From: Solirubrobacteraceae bacterium
GTDB taxonomy: Bacteria > Actinomycetota > Thermoleophilia > Solirubrobacterales > Solirubrobacteraceae
DNA: 64,000 nt
NCBI GenBank assembly: GCA_029263125.1
Contig: JAJCYD010000047.1
Location: 1 to 64,000, forward strand
Direction: 5' to 3'
Positions 10,590-19,641 of the stretch are shown one piece after another. Position numbers and translations under genes: made by a program. Numbering within the stretch: the stretch's first letter is position 1; the number at the start of each line of letters is the position of its first letter. Below the pieces are notes generated by a model. That model had not been told where the DNA came from. It searched no databases and saw only the letters and a program-made list of their open reading frames with translations.

Positions 10590-11278
10590 CAGGCCTCCTC
10601 GCCGTCGTCGTCGGAGCCCGAGTCATCGTCCGATGGCGTGCCGGCGACCGGGAGCGCTTCGCGCCGCGCCGCGCCGCTGCGCCCGCCGACGGCCTCGGCC
10701 ATCGTGCCGGTGTTGGCGGGGCGCAGGATGTCCATCGCGCTGTAGCGCGCCTGGTCCTCCGCGGCGGTGATGCCGCCGCGGCGGCGCGCGAGCACGACCG
10801 CGCCGACCGCCGCGATCAGCAGCAGGAACGACGCGACCTCGAAGGGCAGCAGGAAGCGCGTCAGCAACAGCTCGCCGATCTGTGCCGGCGAGCCGAAGCC
10901 GGCCTCGACCGCCTGGCCGTTGGTCCCGATCAGCGTCAGTCCGGAGCCGAGCGTGGCGATCGCCAGCTCGACGAAGAGCACCGCTCCGAACAGCACCGCG
11001 ACGAGTCGCAGCCCGCGTCCGGGGCGCGCGCCGAGCGGCACGTCCTGCCCGCCGACGTAGGCGACGACGAAGACGTAGAGGACCATCACCGCGCCCGCGT
11101 AGACGACGACCTGGGCCGCGGCGACGAACTCCGCGCGCAGCAGCAGGAACAGCGCGGCGAGCGACAGCAGGTGGCACACCAGCGCGAGCACGCTGTAGAA
11201 CGGGTTGCGAACAGCGACGACCCCAATCGCCCCGGTAATCGCCCCCATTCCGGCCAGGAAGAACAACACCTCCGCCAT
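10589..11278 (-). CDS. nuoJ: NADH-quinone oxidoreductase subunit J
   Basis: A 229-residue subunit with five membrane helices. The motif [18 protein letters not shown] matches the conserved third helix of NuoJ/ND6. The C-terminal tail of about 60 residues is acidic and hydrophilic and longer than in E. coli. It is the first gene of the detached nuoJ-N segment. About 2.3 kb of unrelated genes separate it from nuoI, so this segment probably needs its own promoter in 11279-11461. Confidence 0.95.
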   Translation of the reverse strand: MAEVLFFLAGMGAITGAIGVVAVRNPFYSVLALVCHLLSLAALFLLLRAEFVAAAQVVVYAGAVMVLYVFVVAYVGGQDVPLGARPGRGLRLVAVLFGAVLFVELAIATLGSGLTLIGTNGQAVEAGFGSPAQIGELLLTRFLLPFEVASFLLLIAAVGAVVLARRRGGITAAEDQARYSAMDILRPANTGTMAEAVGGRSGAARREALPVAGTPSDDDSGSDDDGEEA

Positions 11279-11461
11279 GAACGGCGCAATCTACCGACGC
11301 GAGCGCCATGACCGCGTCCTCATGCCCCGCGGTCGCGGCATCGATCGTTGGTGGGCCCGTATTCTCGGCGGAGCACGGCGGGAATGCATCCGCGACGGCG
11401 GTGGCTGCGCTACCAGTAGCCGAGGCACATCTCACATCGCGATCTCCGGGAGGACACACTG

Positions 11462-11908
11462 ATGGCAGAGCCGACGCTCGAGAAGGGCTCCGAGGGCCAG
11501 GACGTCAAGGATCTACAGGAGGCCTTGATCGAGCTCGACTTCAAGCCCGGCGCGGTCGATGGGATCTTCGGCATCTTCACCGAGAGCGCCGTGCGGTCGT
11601 TTCAGACCTGGGCGACGCTGACCGCCGACGGCATCGTCGGCGAGCTGACCTGGGAGAAGCTCGACGAGGCCGACAAGACCGATCCGACCGTCAAGGTCGG
11701 CTCCGAGCAGGTTGCGGTGCGTGGCGTGCAGCGCCGACTGATCCAGCTCGGCTTCTTCGACGGCGGCGAGATCGACGGGCGCTTCGGCCCGAAGACCGAA
11801 GCCGCGGTCAAGGGCTTTCAGAAGCACTACAAGCTCGAGGCCGACGGCATCGTCGGTCCGCAGACGTGGGCCGCGCTGAACTCGCCCCCGGTCGACGACG
11901 AGGAGTAG
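11462..11908 (+). CDS. Double peptidoglycan-binding-domain protein
   Basis: This 148-residue protein consists of two tandem PG_binding_1 repeats, at about residues 8-65 and 80-142. Each has the hallmark sequence (V..LQ..L..L.F, then VDGIFG or IDGRFGPKT, then F Q, then DGIVG..TW). Such three-helix modules bind cell-wall peptides. There is no signal peptide or catalytic domain, so export or partnership is unclear. A GGGAGG ribosome site lies 8 nt before the ATG. It is the first plus-strand gene in the interruption of the nuo operon. Confidence 0.88.
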   Translation: MAEPTLEKGSEGQDVKDLQEALIELDFKPGAVDGIFGIFTESAVRSFQTWATLTADGIVGELTWEKLDEADKTDPTVKVGSEQVAVRGVQRRLIQLGFFDGGEIDGRFGPKTEAAVKGFQKHYKLEADGIVGPQTWAALNSPPVDDEE

Positions 11909-12001
11909 GGACAGGACGCAGCGCGGGTCGTGGCGCCTCTCGGGCTGTATGTGCCGACAGTCAGACGCCACGACCGGGCCGTTGCCGCGCTAGCGTCGTG
12001 A

Positions 12002-12571
12002 GTGACCATGGGACGCGAGGCCGCGACCTACGAGATCGCGCTGTCGGCCGACGCCGCGTCGGCTGCGATGCGGTGCCTGGATGCGGCCGGCTGCGAGCAG
12101 CTCGGCGCCGGCGCCGAGCGCATCGACTTCGTCCTGCGCGACCCGGCTCGCTACTGGATCGACCTGCGGCTGCACCACGCCCCCAACGACAGGCGCCTGG
12201 AGATCCGGATCGCGCTGACCAACGACACATGGTCGATCCGCGCGCCGCTTGAGCGCGTGCTGACGCCGCTACCCGACGGCCTCGAGGGGGTGGCCGTGCG
12301 CGACGACGAGGGCAGGGAGGTCGCGATCGCCGGGGCCGACGGCTGGACGCTCGCGCTGGAGGACGACTTCGGCCGCCGGCGCGACGAGTTCGTCGCCCGG
12401 ATCGGCGACTTCAACGCGCCGATCTCCGCCGACCACGTGTACATGTACCTGCACCAGACGCGCTGGAACATCGACAACGACAACGAGCTGGCCTGGCACC
12501 GCGAGCGCGAGATCGCGGCGATGGAGGAGATGTGGTCGCCGGAGGGCGACGAGCCCGAGTCCGGAGAGTGA
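12002..12571 (+). CDS. Uncharacterised 189-residue protein
   Basis: I do not recognise the family. It opens with YEIALSADAASAAMRCLDAAGCEQLG, giving an alpha/beta start. Next come several strand-like segments (YWIDLRLHH, RRLEIRIAL, TWSIRAPLERV). It ends with an acidic helix containing Trp and Asn (TRWNIDNDNELAWHREREIAAMEEMW). There is no signal or membrane segment. The start is GTG at 12002 or ATG at 12008. A TAGCGT -10-like box at 11991-11996 suggests a very short leader or none. The gene converges on vapC, with a strong hairpin between them. Confidence 0.6.
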   Translation: MTMGREAATYEIALSADAASAAMRCLDAAGCEQLGAGAERIDFVLRDPARYWIDLRLHHAPNDRRLEIRIALTNDTWSIRAPLERVLTPLPDGLEGVAVRDDEGREVAIAGADGWTLALEDDFGRRRDEFVARIGDFNAPISADHVYMYLHQTRWNIDNDNELAWHREREIAAMEEMWSPEGDEPESGE

Positions 12572-12605
12572 CGGGGGCGCGCGACCGTGGTAGCGGCTCG
12601 CCCGC

Positions 12606-12655
12606 GGGGGGTGTCGAATGAGTCTCGGCCGGCGCGACTCAGTCGACACACCCCC
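12606..12655. terminator. Bidirectional hairpin terminator
   Basis: Arms at about 12606-12624 and 12636-12655 pair along a GC-rich stem of 16-18 bp with one small bulge, around an 11-nt loop. The stem has G-run and C-run ends and the matching GTGTCGA / TCGACAC blocks. It sits between the converging ends of the 12002 gene and vapC, as expected of a two-way terminator. There is no clear U-tract, which is usual in high-GC actinobacteria. Confidence 0.6.
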
Positions 12656-12681
12656 TCGGTTCGCGCCGGAGCCCCTGGAGC

Positions 12682-13065
12682 TCAGCGCACCTGGAGGCCG
12701 ATCCGGCGGGCAACCGCGGCAAGGCCCTCGTCGAACGTCGCCACCGATCGCGCGGGCGCGTCACGCGCGGCGAGCAGCACGCAGCAGTCGGGCAGCTTCA
12801 GGCCCGTCTCCGCGCGGAGCGTCGCAAGGCTCGACGCCGCATCGGCCTTCAGTGCGATCTCGCGCACGCCCATCGCATCCAGGAGCGCTTGGGCCTCTCT
12901 CAGCCGTTTCGCGCGAGCCGGTCCGACCAGGACTTCGGCGATCGTGACGGGGCTGGCCGCAAGGTCGGAGTCCGCCGCGTCGACCAAGACCTGCGTGGCT
13001 GCTTGGTGGTGCGCATCGCGCTCGTCGAGATGGGCGATGAGCACGCTCGCGTCGAGGACGATCAC
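12682..13065 (-). CDS. vapC: VapC-type PIN-domain ribonuclease toxin
   Basis: A 127-residue PIN-domain protein, the usual VapC length. Putative metal ligands are D5 in MIVLDASVLIAHL, E44 in TIAEVLVG and D93 in KLPDCCVLLAA, with a further Asp in ATFDEGL. VapC toxins cleave tRNA or rRNA and block translation when freed from their antitoxin. The ATG overlaps the stop of the upstream antitoxin-like gene by four bases. The pair lies inside the interruption of the nuo operon. Confidence 0.87.
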   Translation of the reverse strand: MIVLDASVLIAHLDERDAHHQAATQVLVDAADSDLAASPVTIAEVLVGPARAKRLREAQALLDAMGVREIALKADAASSLATLRAETGLKLPDCCVLLAARDAPARSVATFDEGLAAVARRIGLQVR

Positions 13066-13331
13066 TCCGGCCAGTCGCTGCGCAGTTCGTCGAGGTAGCC
13101 GGGCGGATACGTGCCCGTGAGCGCGCCGCTGGCCCGCTCGATCGCTGCTCGTCGATCGTCAACCTCGGCGCGCTGGTCCTGCGTGAGCACGCGATGACCT
13201 TCGGCGACGAGATGCTCGAGCAGCGCTCGCGGGGAGTCACCATCCTCGGGCCAGCGCCGCGCGGCATCGCTGAGGGCGAGCGCAATCGCGTCGCTTTCGG
13301 TGATGGTGTGGCGCGGTCTGGAGGTGGGCAT
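13062..13331 (-). CDS. vapB: VapB-like antitoxin
   Basis: An 89-residue acidic protein directly upstream of, and overlapping, the PIN toxin. The N-terminal part (HTITESDAIALALSDAARRWPED) has a helical DNA-binding character. The acidic C-terminus (GTYPPGYLDELRSDWPE) would thread into the toxin active site, as in other VapB proteins. The ATG at 13331 is chosen because the longer frame adds only a low-quality leader. The assignment is mainly from gene order and overlap. The exact antitoxin superfamily is not clear. Confidence 0.7.
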   Translation of the reverse strand: MPTSRPRHTITESDAIALALSDAARRWPEDGDSPRALLEHLVAEGHRVLTQDQRAEVDDRRAAIERASGALTGTYPPGYLDELRSDWPE

Positions 13332-13444
13332 TGGCGGCAGTGTACCACTGGGCAGAAAGTGCAACACCAAGCGATGCGGTATCGCTCCATCGCAGGCCGA
13401 AACCAGCTGGGGCGGGGTTCTGCATGACGTACATGCAGAAGGCG

Positions 13445-13590
13445 ATCCTCGGCTACGACGCAGACGGCTGAACGTCGGCGACCGCTTCTCCTATGCGCTC
13501 GCGCCGGCGACGGGCAGGACGCTGCTGCACACGGGTGGCGACGTCGGCCAGACGGACGTCGCGCTCACGCACCCGAACGGCCCTGAACAT
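13445..13590 (+). pseudogene. Decayed VapC C-terminal fragment
   Basis: On the plus strand, the frame read from 13468 gives LNVGDRFSYALAPATGRTLL, followed by TGGDVGQTDV. This matches the well-conserved VapC ending LNFGDCFSYALA...TGEPLL..GDDF..TD. The Cys after the catalytic Asp is Arg, and the second GDDF block has become GGDV. There is no start codon, no N-terminal PIN half and no stop at the usual place. It is a relic of a second VapC in opposite orientation to the intact pair, so toxin-antitoxin modules have entered this site more than once. Confidence 0.6.
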
Positions 13591-13592
13591 CC

Positions 13593-14126
13593 CTACTCGC
13601 CGTCGTTGCGCAGCGGCGTGCGCTCCAGCGGCTCGTCGAGCAGCATCTCCTTGGTGAAGATGAGGTCCGAGCGGTTGTAGTCGGACATCTCGTAGTCCTG
13701 ACCCATCGTGATCGCGTCGAAGGGGCAGGCGACCTCGCAGTAGCCGCAGAAGATGCAGCGCGCGAGGTTGATCTCATAGACCGCCGCGTAGCGCTCGCCG
13801 GCCGACACGCGGTTCTCCGGCGTGTTCTCGGCCGCGACGACGCGGATGCAGTCCGCCGGGCAGGCGGCGGCGCACAGCGAGCATCCCACGCACTTCTCAA
13901 GGCCCGAGTCCTCGAAGCGGTGCAGCTTGTGGCGACCGCGAAAGCGCGGGTAGACCGGCACCTTCTCCTCCGGATAGGAGATCGTCTTGGGGCCCTCGAT
14001 GACCCGGGCAAGCGTCGTCTTCATCCCGCGCAGCGTCTCGCCGAACGCGCGGTAGGTGCCGCCCGCGGCGCCGGGAGGCGACGGACGCTGGACGATGAGC
14101 ATGTCGTCTCCGGGAGTCCAGGTCAT
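13593..14126 (-). CDS. nuoI: NADH-quinone oxidoreductase subunit I
   Basis: A 177-residue ferredoxin-like subunit that passes electrons through clusters N6a and N6b towards N2. Both 4Fe-4S motifs are complete: [15 protein letters not shown] and [14 protein letters not shown]. The N-terminal extension of about 20 residues is Gly/Pro-rich. The ATG at 14126 overlaps the nuoH stop. It is the last gene before the interruption of the operon, and its 3' end faces the VapC relic. Confidence 0.96.
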   Translation of the reverse strand: MTWTPGDDMLIVQRPSPPGAAGGTYRAFGETLRGMKTTLARVIEGPKTISYPEEKVPVYPRFRGRHKLHRFEDSGLEKCVGCSLCAAACPADCIRVVAAENTPENRVSAGERYAAVYEINLARCIFCGYCEVACPFDAITMGQDYEMSDYNRSDLIFTKEMLLDEPLERTPLRNDGE

Positions 14127-15151
14127 ACGGCCACCACCACGATTGCGGTTACGAGGGCATTGAGCGTCGCCAGCGGCAGCAGCACCTTCCAGCCGAAGCT
14201 CATGAGCTGGTCATAGCGCAGCCGCGGCAGCGTCGCGCGGATCCAGACGAACAGGAACACGAACACGAAGATCTTGCCGAGGACGACGAACGGATCCAGG
14301 AAGCCGGGCGGGTCGATGAACGGCAGCTGCCAGCCGCCGAGGAACATCGTCACGGCGATGCCCGAGACGACGAGGATGTTCACGTACTCGGCGAAGAAGT
14401 ACGCCGCGAACTTCGAGCCGCCGTACTCGGTGCTGTAGCCGGCGACGAGCTCGGCATCGGCCTCGGGCAGATCGAACGGGGCGCGGTTGGTCTCCGCGAA
14501 CCCTGCCACGAGAAAGATCAAGAAGCCGACGATCTGGGGCACGACGTACCACATGTTGGACTGCGCCTCGACGATCCCCGGAAGCGACAGGGTGCCGGCC
14601 ATCATCAGCACGCCGACCAGCGACAGCCCCATCGCGACCTCGTAGCTGATCAGCTGCGCCGCCGCGCGCATCGCGCCGAGAAAGGAGTACTTCGAGCCGC
14701 TCGCCCAGCCGCCGAGCATCAGCCCGTAGAAGGCGATCGCACCGAACGCGAAGACGTAGAGCACGCCGATGCCGACATCGAGGCCGTAGAGCCCGACGTC
14801 CTGGCCGAAGATGTTCGCGACGTCGCCGAACGGCAGGATCGCGAACGCCGCGATCGCCGTCAGCAGCGAGATGACCGGCGCCAGCGCGTACAGGAATCCG
14901 ACGCTCGTCTTCGGTCGGAAGTCCTCCTTGGTGGCGAGCTTGATGATGTCCGCCAGCGGCTGCGCGATGCCCATCGGGCCGACGCGGTTGGGGCCGTAGC
15001 GGTGCTGGAAGCGTCCGAGCAGCTTGCGTTCGGCGAGCAGCACGACCGGCACGATCTGCACCGCGATCAGAAACAGCACCAGCGACTTGAGGATCTGCAC
15101 CCACCACGGCTCGACGAAGGTGACCTCGGCGATCGGCAACACGGGCGTCAT
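14123..15151 (-). CDS. nuoH: NADH-quinone oxidoreductase subunit H
   Basis: A 342-residue membrane subunit with eight helices that forms the quinone site and links the peripheral arm to the membrane arm. Diagnostic stretches include [19 protein letters not shown] near the N-terminus and [19 protein letters not shown] in the quinone-channel loop. Start and stop overlap those of nuoG and nuoI by four bases each. Confidence 0.97.
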   Translation of the reverse strand: MTPVLPIAEVTFVEPWWVQILKSLVLFLIAVQIVPVVLLAERKLLGRFQHRYGPNRVGPMGIAQPLADIIKLATKEDFRPKTSVGFLYALAPVISLLTAIAAFAILPFGDVANIFGQDVGLYGLDVGIGVLYVFAFGAIAFYGLMLGGWASGSKYSFLGAMRAAAQLISYEVAMGLSLVGVLMMAGTLSLPGIVEAQSNMWYVVPQIVGFLIFLVAGFAETNRAPFDLPEADAELVAGYSTEYGGSKFAAYFFAEYVNILVVSGIAVTMFLGGWQLPFIDPPGFLDPFVVLGKIFVFVFLFVWIRATLPRLRYDQLMSFGWKVLLPLATLNALVTAIVVVAV

Positions 15152-17622
15152 GCGCGCGTGATCTCCACGAGTCCGGCGTCAAGCTCGGAGGCGGAGTCCT
15201 GCTCGAGGCCGGACTCCAGGAAGACCGTGCCCCCCGGCACCGAGGCTCGCAGCGAGGCGATCGCGTTGACCTGGCTGCCGTTGCTTGAGACCGTGACCTG
15301 ATCGCCATGCGCGACGCCGAGGCGCTGAGCATCGGCGGGGCACAGCTCGGCGCGCTGATGGGCGCGCAGGAACTTCAGCGCCGGCGACAGCTCGACCTCC
15401 GGCGCCGCCCAGATCGAGCGGAACGTGCCGAGGCGCAGGTCGCCATTGGGCGTCGGCGCGAACGGCGGGGCCTCCAGGCCGAACGGGCCGCCGTCGGCTT
15501 GGGGCCATGCCGCGGCCTGCGGGCGCTCGGGCCAGCGCACCCCGCGCCCGCCGATCTCGTCGAGGGTCAGGCCCGCGAGAAACGGGATCGCCGCGAACAG
15601 CGTCGCCGAGGTCATCGGACCGGTCAGCACGCCGGGGTCGTGGTCCAGGCGCTTGCAGAGATCGGCCAGCACCTGCCACTCGCCGCGCACGGCGTCGGGG
15701 CGGGAGATCGCCGGGCGCAGGCGCTGCACGCGCCCGTCGGGATGCGTGACCGTGCCCTCCTTCTCGGCGTAGGACTCGGCGGGGAAGACGACGTTGGCGT
15801 GCTCCCACAGCCCGTCGGTGAGAAACGCGGCGTGTGCGATGACCATCGTCGCGCGCGCCAGCGCCTTCTTCCACAGGCGGCGGTTGGGCATGTCGCGCAG
15901 CGGATCGACATGCAGCAGGTAGAGCGCCTCGATCTGGTTGGAGGCCGCGGCGGCCGCGATGCCCCCGCTGTCCAGGCCAGGGGACGTGACAGGCGTCAGG
16001 CCGGGGCCGGCGTTGGGCAGGACGCCGACCTCGCGCAGGCCGCGGCCGTTGGCGCCGGCGGGCAGCTCGAGCAGGCCGCAGCCGTCGTGGCCGGCGGTGA
16101 TGACGCGGCCGGCGACGTTCAGCAGGGCCCGCGCCGCATGCTCTCCGCGGGGGCCGTGGGTGAGGCGCTCGCCGTAGACGATGACGACGTCCTCGCCGGC
16201 GTCGGTCAGCACCGCGGCCAGCGCCTGGACCTCGGCGGGGTCGGCGCCGGCGGCGGCGGCGAGCTCGTCGACGACGGTGTCCTCGCCGCCGAGCGCGGCG
16301 TTCAGGGCGGCGCAGAACGCCTCGCCGGCGCCGGGCGCGAACCGCGCGACGGCGGCCGCGTTGGGATCCAGTGACGAGGGGCGGCTCGTCGCGACGGCGA
16401 GCTTGACCGCGTTGCGGCGGATGCCCTTGCGGATGCGCAGGTCGAGCACGGGCGCGTCGTCAACGGGCTCGCAGTCGAGCACGAGCAGCGCGTGCGCGAA
16501 CTCGAGATCCTCGACGCAGGCCTGTCGCTGAGGCGCGTGCAGCGCCGCATGCAGGTCGCGCGACAGCGTTCCGCCGGTACGCGAGTCCAGGTGTGAGGAG
16601 CTCAGGCCACCGCGCATGAGATGCGCGAGCAAGAAGCCCTCCTCGTTGGTGCTCTCGCCGCCGGCGATCGCGCCGGTGTCCGCCCCCGCGGAGCGCAGCC
16701 CGGCGGCGGCCTCGTCCAGGGCGCGGTCCCAGCTGACGGGCACGAGCTCGCCGTCGACGCGCAGCAGCGGGTGAGTGACCCGCGAGTCGACGTGCACCGA
16801 CTGGTAGGCGAAGCGGCCCTTGTCGCACAGCCAGCCGTCGTCGACGCCGGCGTGGTCGCGCGCCAGCACGCGCATCACGCGCTCGTCGCGGACGGTGAAC
16901 TCGACGTTGCACTGCGCCGGGCACAGCGTGCAGACCGAGCCCGAGCCCTCGACGTCCCACGGGCGCGCGCGGAAGCGGTAGGCCTGGGAGGTCAGCGCAC
17001 CGACCGGGCACAGCTCGATGATGTTGCCGCTGAACGGGGCGACGTACGGGTGGCCGTCGAAGGTCGAGACGTAGGAATGCGCGCCGCGCTCCTGCAGCAC
17101 GAGCTGGTAGTCCTCGGAGATCTCCTGGCTGAAGCGCACGCAGCGATAGCAGAGGATGCAGCGCTCGCGGTCGATCGCGATCAGCGGCGACAGCGCGAGC
17201 GGCTTGACGAAATGGCGCTTGGGCTCGATGAAGCGCGAGCGCCCGCCGCCCCAGCCCATCGTGATGTCCTGCAGCGGGCACTCGCCGCCCTTGTCGCAGA
17301 CGGGGCAGTCCAGCGGGTGGTTGATGAGCAGGAACTCCAGGATGGCTTCCTGGGCCTCCTTGACGCGGTCGGTCTGCGTGAGGACGACCATCCCGTCGCG
17401 CACGGGGGTCGAGCAGGCGGTCTGCAGTTTCGGGATGCCCTCGATCTCGACGAGGCACATGCGGCACGCGCCGACGGGCTGGCCGAGCTTGGGCTCATAA
17501 CAGAAGACCGGGATCTCGACGTCGCCGAGCTTCGCCGCGTCGGCGAGCATCAGGCCGGCCGGCGAGTCGACCTCCAGGCCGTCCAATGTGAACGTGATCG
17601 TCTCGGCGGCGGGCTTAGGCAC
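15148..17622 (-). CDS. nuoG: NADH-quinone oxidoreductase subunit G
   Basis: This 824-residue peripheral subunit has, in order, a 2Fe-2S ferredoxin domain (CYEPKLGQPVGACRMC), a His/Cys cluster segment (CPVCDKGGECPLQ), two 4Fe-4S sites (CILCYRC and the following Cys residues) and a molybdopterin-oxidoreductase-like domain without cofactor. The CTLCPAQC...C motif near residues 235-270 would bind the distant N7 cluster, which only some bacteria keep. It overlaps nuoF by eight bases. Confidence 0.96.
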   Translation of the reverse strand: MPKPAAETITFTLDGLEVDSPAGLMLADAAKLGDVEIPVFCYEPKLGQPVGACRMCLVEIEGIPKLQTACSTPVRDGMVVLTQTDRVKEAQEAILEFLLINHPLDCPVCDKGGECPLQDITMGWGGGRSRFIEPKRHFVKPLALSPLIAIDRERCILCYRCVRFSQEISEDYQLVLQERGAHSYVSTFDGHPYVAPFSGNIIELCPVGALTSQAYRFRARPWDVEGSGSVCTLCPAQCNVEFTVRDERVMRVLARDHAGVDDGWLCDKGRFAYQSVHVDSRVTHPLLRVDGELVPVSWDRALDEAAAGLRSAGADTGAIAGGESTNEEGFLLAHLMRGGLSSSHLDSRTGGTLSRDLHAALHAPQRQACVEDLEFAHALLVLDCEPVDDAPVLDLRIRKGIRRNAVKLAVATSRPSSLDPNAAAVARFAPGAGEAFCAALNAALGGEDTVVDELAAAAGADPAEVQALAAVLTDAGEDVVIVYGERLTHGPRGEHAARALLNVAGRVITAGHDGCGLLELPAGANGRGLREVGVLPNAGPGLTPVTSPGLDSGGIAAAAASNQIEALYLLHVDPLRDMPNRRLWKKALARATMVIAHAAFLTDGLWEHANVVFPAESYAEKEGTVTHPDGRVQRLRPAISRPDAVRGEWQVLADLCKRLDHDPGVLTGPMTSATLFAAIPFLAGLTLDEIGGRGVRWPERPQAAAWPQADGGPFGLEAPPFAPTPNGDLRLGTFRSIWAAPEVELSPALKFLRAHQRAELCPADAQRLGVAHGDQVTVSSNGSQVNAIASLRASVPGGTVFLESGLEQDSASELDAGLVEITRA

Positions 17623-18934
17623 TCGCCGCTCCCTGGATGAGCACGGGATCCGGATCGGGCTCGGCTCCGCCGTAGGGATTGCGCAACCGCGCCTCCTCGA
17701 TGTGCGACTCGAACTCGGCGCGGAACTTCTTGACCATCGAGCCGATCGGCATCGCCATGGCGTCGCCCAGCACGCACAGGCAGTTGCCGATGATCTGCTC
17801 CTGCACCGAGGCCATGATGTCGAGGTCCATCGGCGTCGCGAGGCCGCTGTCGACGCGCTCGAGCATCGAGACCGTCCAGCGCGTGCCCTCGCGGCACGGC
17901 GTGCACTTGCCGCAGGACTCGTGGCGGTAGAACTTCGCGAGCTTCAGCGCGACGTCCACGACGGGCACGGAGTCGTCGACGACGATGATCGCGCCCGAGC
18001 CGAGCATCGAGCCGGCCTCCTGCAGCGAGCCGAAGTCATAGGGCAGGTCGAGGTCCTTGGGCTCCAGGACCGGCGAGGACGAACCGCCGGGGAACCACAG
18101 CTTGACCTCGCGGCCCTCGGGAGGGCCGCCCGCGAGGCCGAAGATGATCTCGCGCGACGGGATGCCGAGCTCGATCTCGTAGTTGCCGGGGTTGCGGACG
18201 TTGCCGCTGACGGACACGAGCTTCGTGCCGGCGCTCGTCTCCGTGCCGATCTTCGCGTACTCGGCGCCGCCCATCGCGATGATGTGGGGCATCGTCGCGA
18301 GCGTCTCGACGTTGTTGATGACCGTCGGTCCCTGGTAGAGGCCCTGGTTGGCCGGAAACGGCGGCTTCAGGCGCGGATTGCCGCGCTTGCCCTCCAGCGA
18401 ATCCAGCAGCCCGGTCTCCTCGCCGCAGATGTAGGCGCCGGCGCCGCGGTGCAGCACCAGGGACAGATCAAAGCCCGAGCCGAGGATGTTCTCGCCGATG
18501 AAGCCGGCCTCGCGCGCCTGCACGATCGCCGCGTCGATGATGTCGGCCTGCTCGACGTACTCGCCGCGGATGTAGATGAAGGACTTCGTCGCTCCCGCCG
18601 CGTAGGCGGCGATGACCATGCCCTCGAGGAGCATGTGCGGGCTCTTCTGCATGAGCTCGCGGTCCTTGAAGGTCCCGGGCTCGGACTCGTCGGCGTTGCA
18701 GACGAGATACTTGTCGACGTTGACCTTCGGGATGAACGAGATCTTCTTGCCGCTCGGAAAGCCCGCGCCGCCGCGGCCGCGCAGCCCCGATGCCATGAGC
18801 TCTTCGGTGACCTGCTCGGGCGCCATCGTGCTCAGCACGCGCCGCAGCTGCTCGTAGCCGCCGCGCCGGCGGTACACGTCGATCGTGTTCAGTCCGGGCT
18901 CGTCGATGTTCTCAAAGAGGATCGTGTGGCTCAT
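17615..18934 (-). CDS. nuoF: NADH-quinone oxidoreductase subunit F
   Basis: A 439-residue subunit that binds NADH and FMN and carries the N3 4Fe-4S cluster. Visible signatures are GLRGRGGAGFPSGKK for nucleotide binding, YICGEETGLLDSLEG for FMN and ESCGKCTPCREG for N3. The ATG at 18934 overlaps the nuoE stop (ATGA). A GTG eight codons upstream is possible but lies inside nuoE. Confidence 0.97.
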   Translation of the reverse strand: MSHTILFENIDEPGLNTIDVYRRRGGYEQLRRVLSTMAPEQVTEELMASGLRGRGGAGFPSGKKISFIPKVNVDKYLVCNADESEPGTFKDRELMQKSPHMLLEGMVIAAYAAGATKSFIYIRGEYVEQADIIDAAIVQAREAGFIGENILGSGFDLSLVLHRGAGAYICGEETGLLDSLEGKRGNPRLKPPFPANQGLYQGPTVINNVETLATMPHIIAMGGAEYAKIGTETSAGTKLVSVSGNVRNPGNYEIELGIPSREIIFGLAGGPPEGREVKLWFPGGSSSPVLEPKDLDLPYDFGSLQEAGSMLGSGAIIVVDDSVPVVDVALKLAKFYRHESCGKCTPCREGTRWTVSMLERVDSGLATPMDLDIMASVQEQIIGNCLCVLGDAMAMPIGSMVKKFRAEFESHIEEARLRNPYGGAEPDPDPVLIQGAASA

Positions 18935-19641
18935 GACGCCGCTCCCGGATCGACGCACCTGCGCAGGTGCAGCTGTTTGCCCGGCAGCGGCGGGGTGCCG
19001 GCGCGGATCTGCTCGACGAGCACCGGCACGTCTTCCAGCGAGACCGGGCCGACGTAGATGTCGTTGACGGAGGCCATCGGGGCGATGTCACACGCGCCGA
19101 GGCATTCGAAGGAGCGCACGTTGAAGTCGGGGTCGTCGCCGACCTCCTGAAGCATGCGCGCCATCAGCTCGTCGGCGCCGCACAGCGAGCAGGAGATGTT
19201 CGTGCAGATGTAGACGCGGTGCTTGCCCACCGGCTGGGTCTCGAGCATGTCGTAGAACGTCGCGACGGCGGACAGGTAGCCGGGGGTCAGGCGCATGATG
19301 CATGCCGCCTGCTCGATCGCCTCCGGCGAGCACCAGCCGTGGTGGCGCTGGGCGGCCGCCAGCGCGGGGATCGCGGCGCTGCGGAAGTCGGGGTACTTGG
19401 CCATGTGCGCCTCGATCTCCGCGCGCAGCGCCGCGTCGACGGGCGTCGTCGCGGGGTCCGGGATCTCCGCGGGGTCCTTCGTGAGGTCGGCGGCGTCATC
19501 CCAGCCGGGCACGCGCGAGCCGTGGCCGAAGCGCGTGACCGTCCGCTGAGGCTCGGGCCGGGGCACGTCGCGCACGGCGTTCTGGCCGCGCTCGGCGGCC
19601 GGCACCTGGACGGCCTGCTGCTTCTTCTTGCGCCCGATCAT
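18931..19641 (-). CDS. nuoE: NADH-quinone oxidoreductase subunit E
   Basis: A 236-residue thioredoxin-fold subunit carrying the 2Fe-2S cluster N1a. The ligands are in YICTNISCSLCG and FECLGACDIAP. The first 60 or so residues are a charged, basic-to-acidic extension absent from shorter NuoE proteins. The ATG at 19641 overlaps the nuoD stop, which fixes the start. The same frame stays open upstream inside nuoD without any NuoE-like content. Confidence 0.95.
   Translation of the reverse strand: MIGRKKKQQAVQVPAAERGQNAVRDVPRPEPQRTVTRFGHGSRVPGWDDAADLTKDPAEIPDPATTPVDAALRAEIEAHMAKYPDFRSAAIPALAAAQRHHGWCSPEAIEQAACIMRLTPGYLSAVATFYDMLETQPVGKHRVYICTNISCSLCGADELMARMLQEVGDDPDFNVRSFECLGACDIAPMASVNDIYVGPVSLEDVPVLVEQIRAGTPPLPGKQLHLRRCVDPGAAS

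Noticed and set aside
8542-10770. Long plus-strand frames opposite nuoL and nuoK
   Set aside because: Charged low-complexity antisense frames with no family features; nuoL and nuoK are certain.
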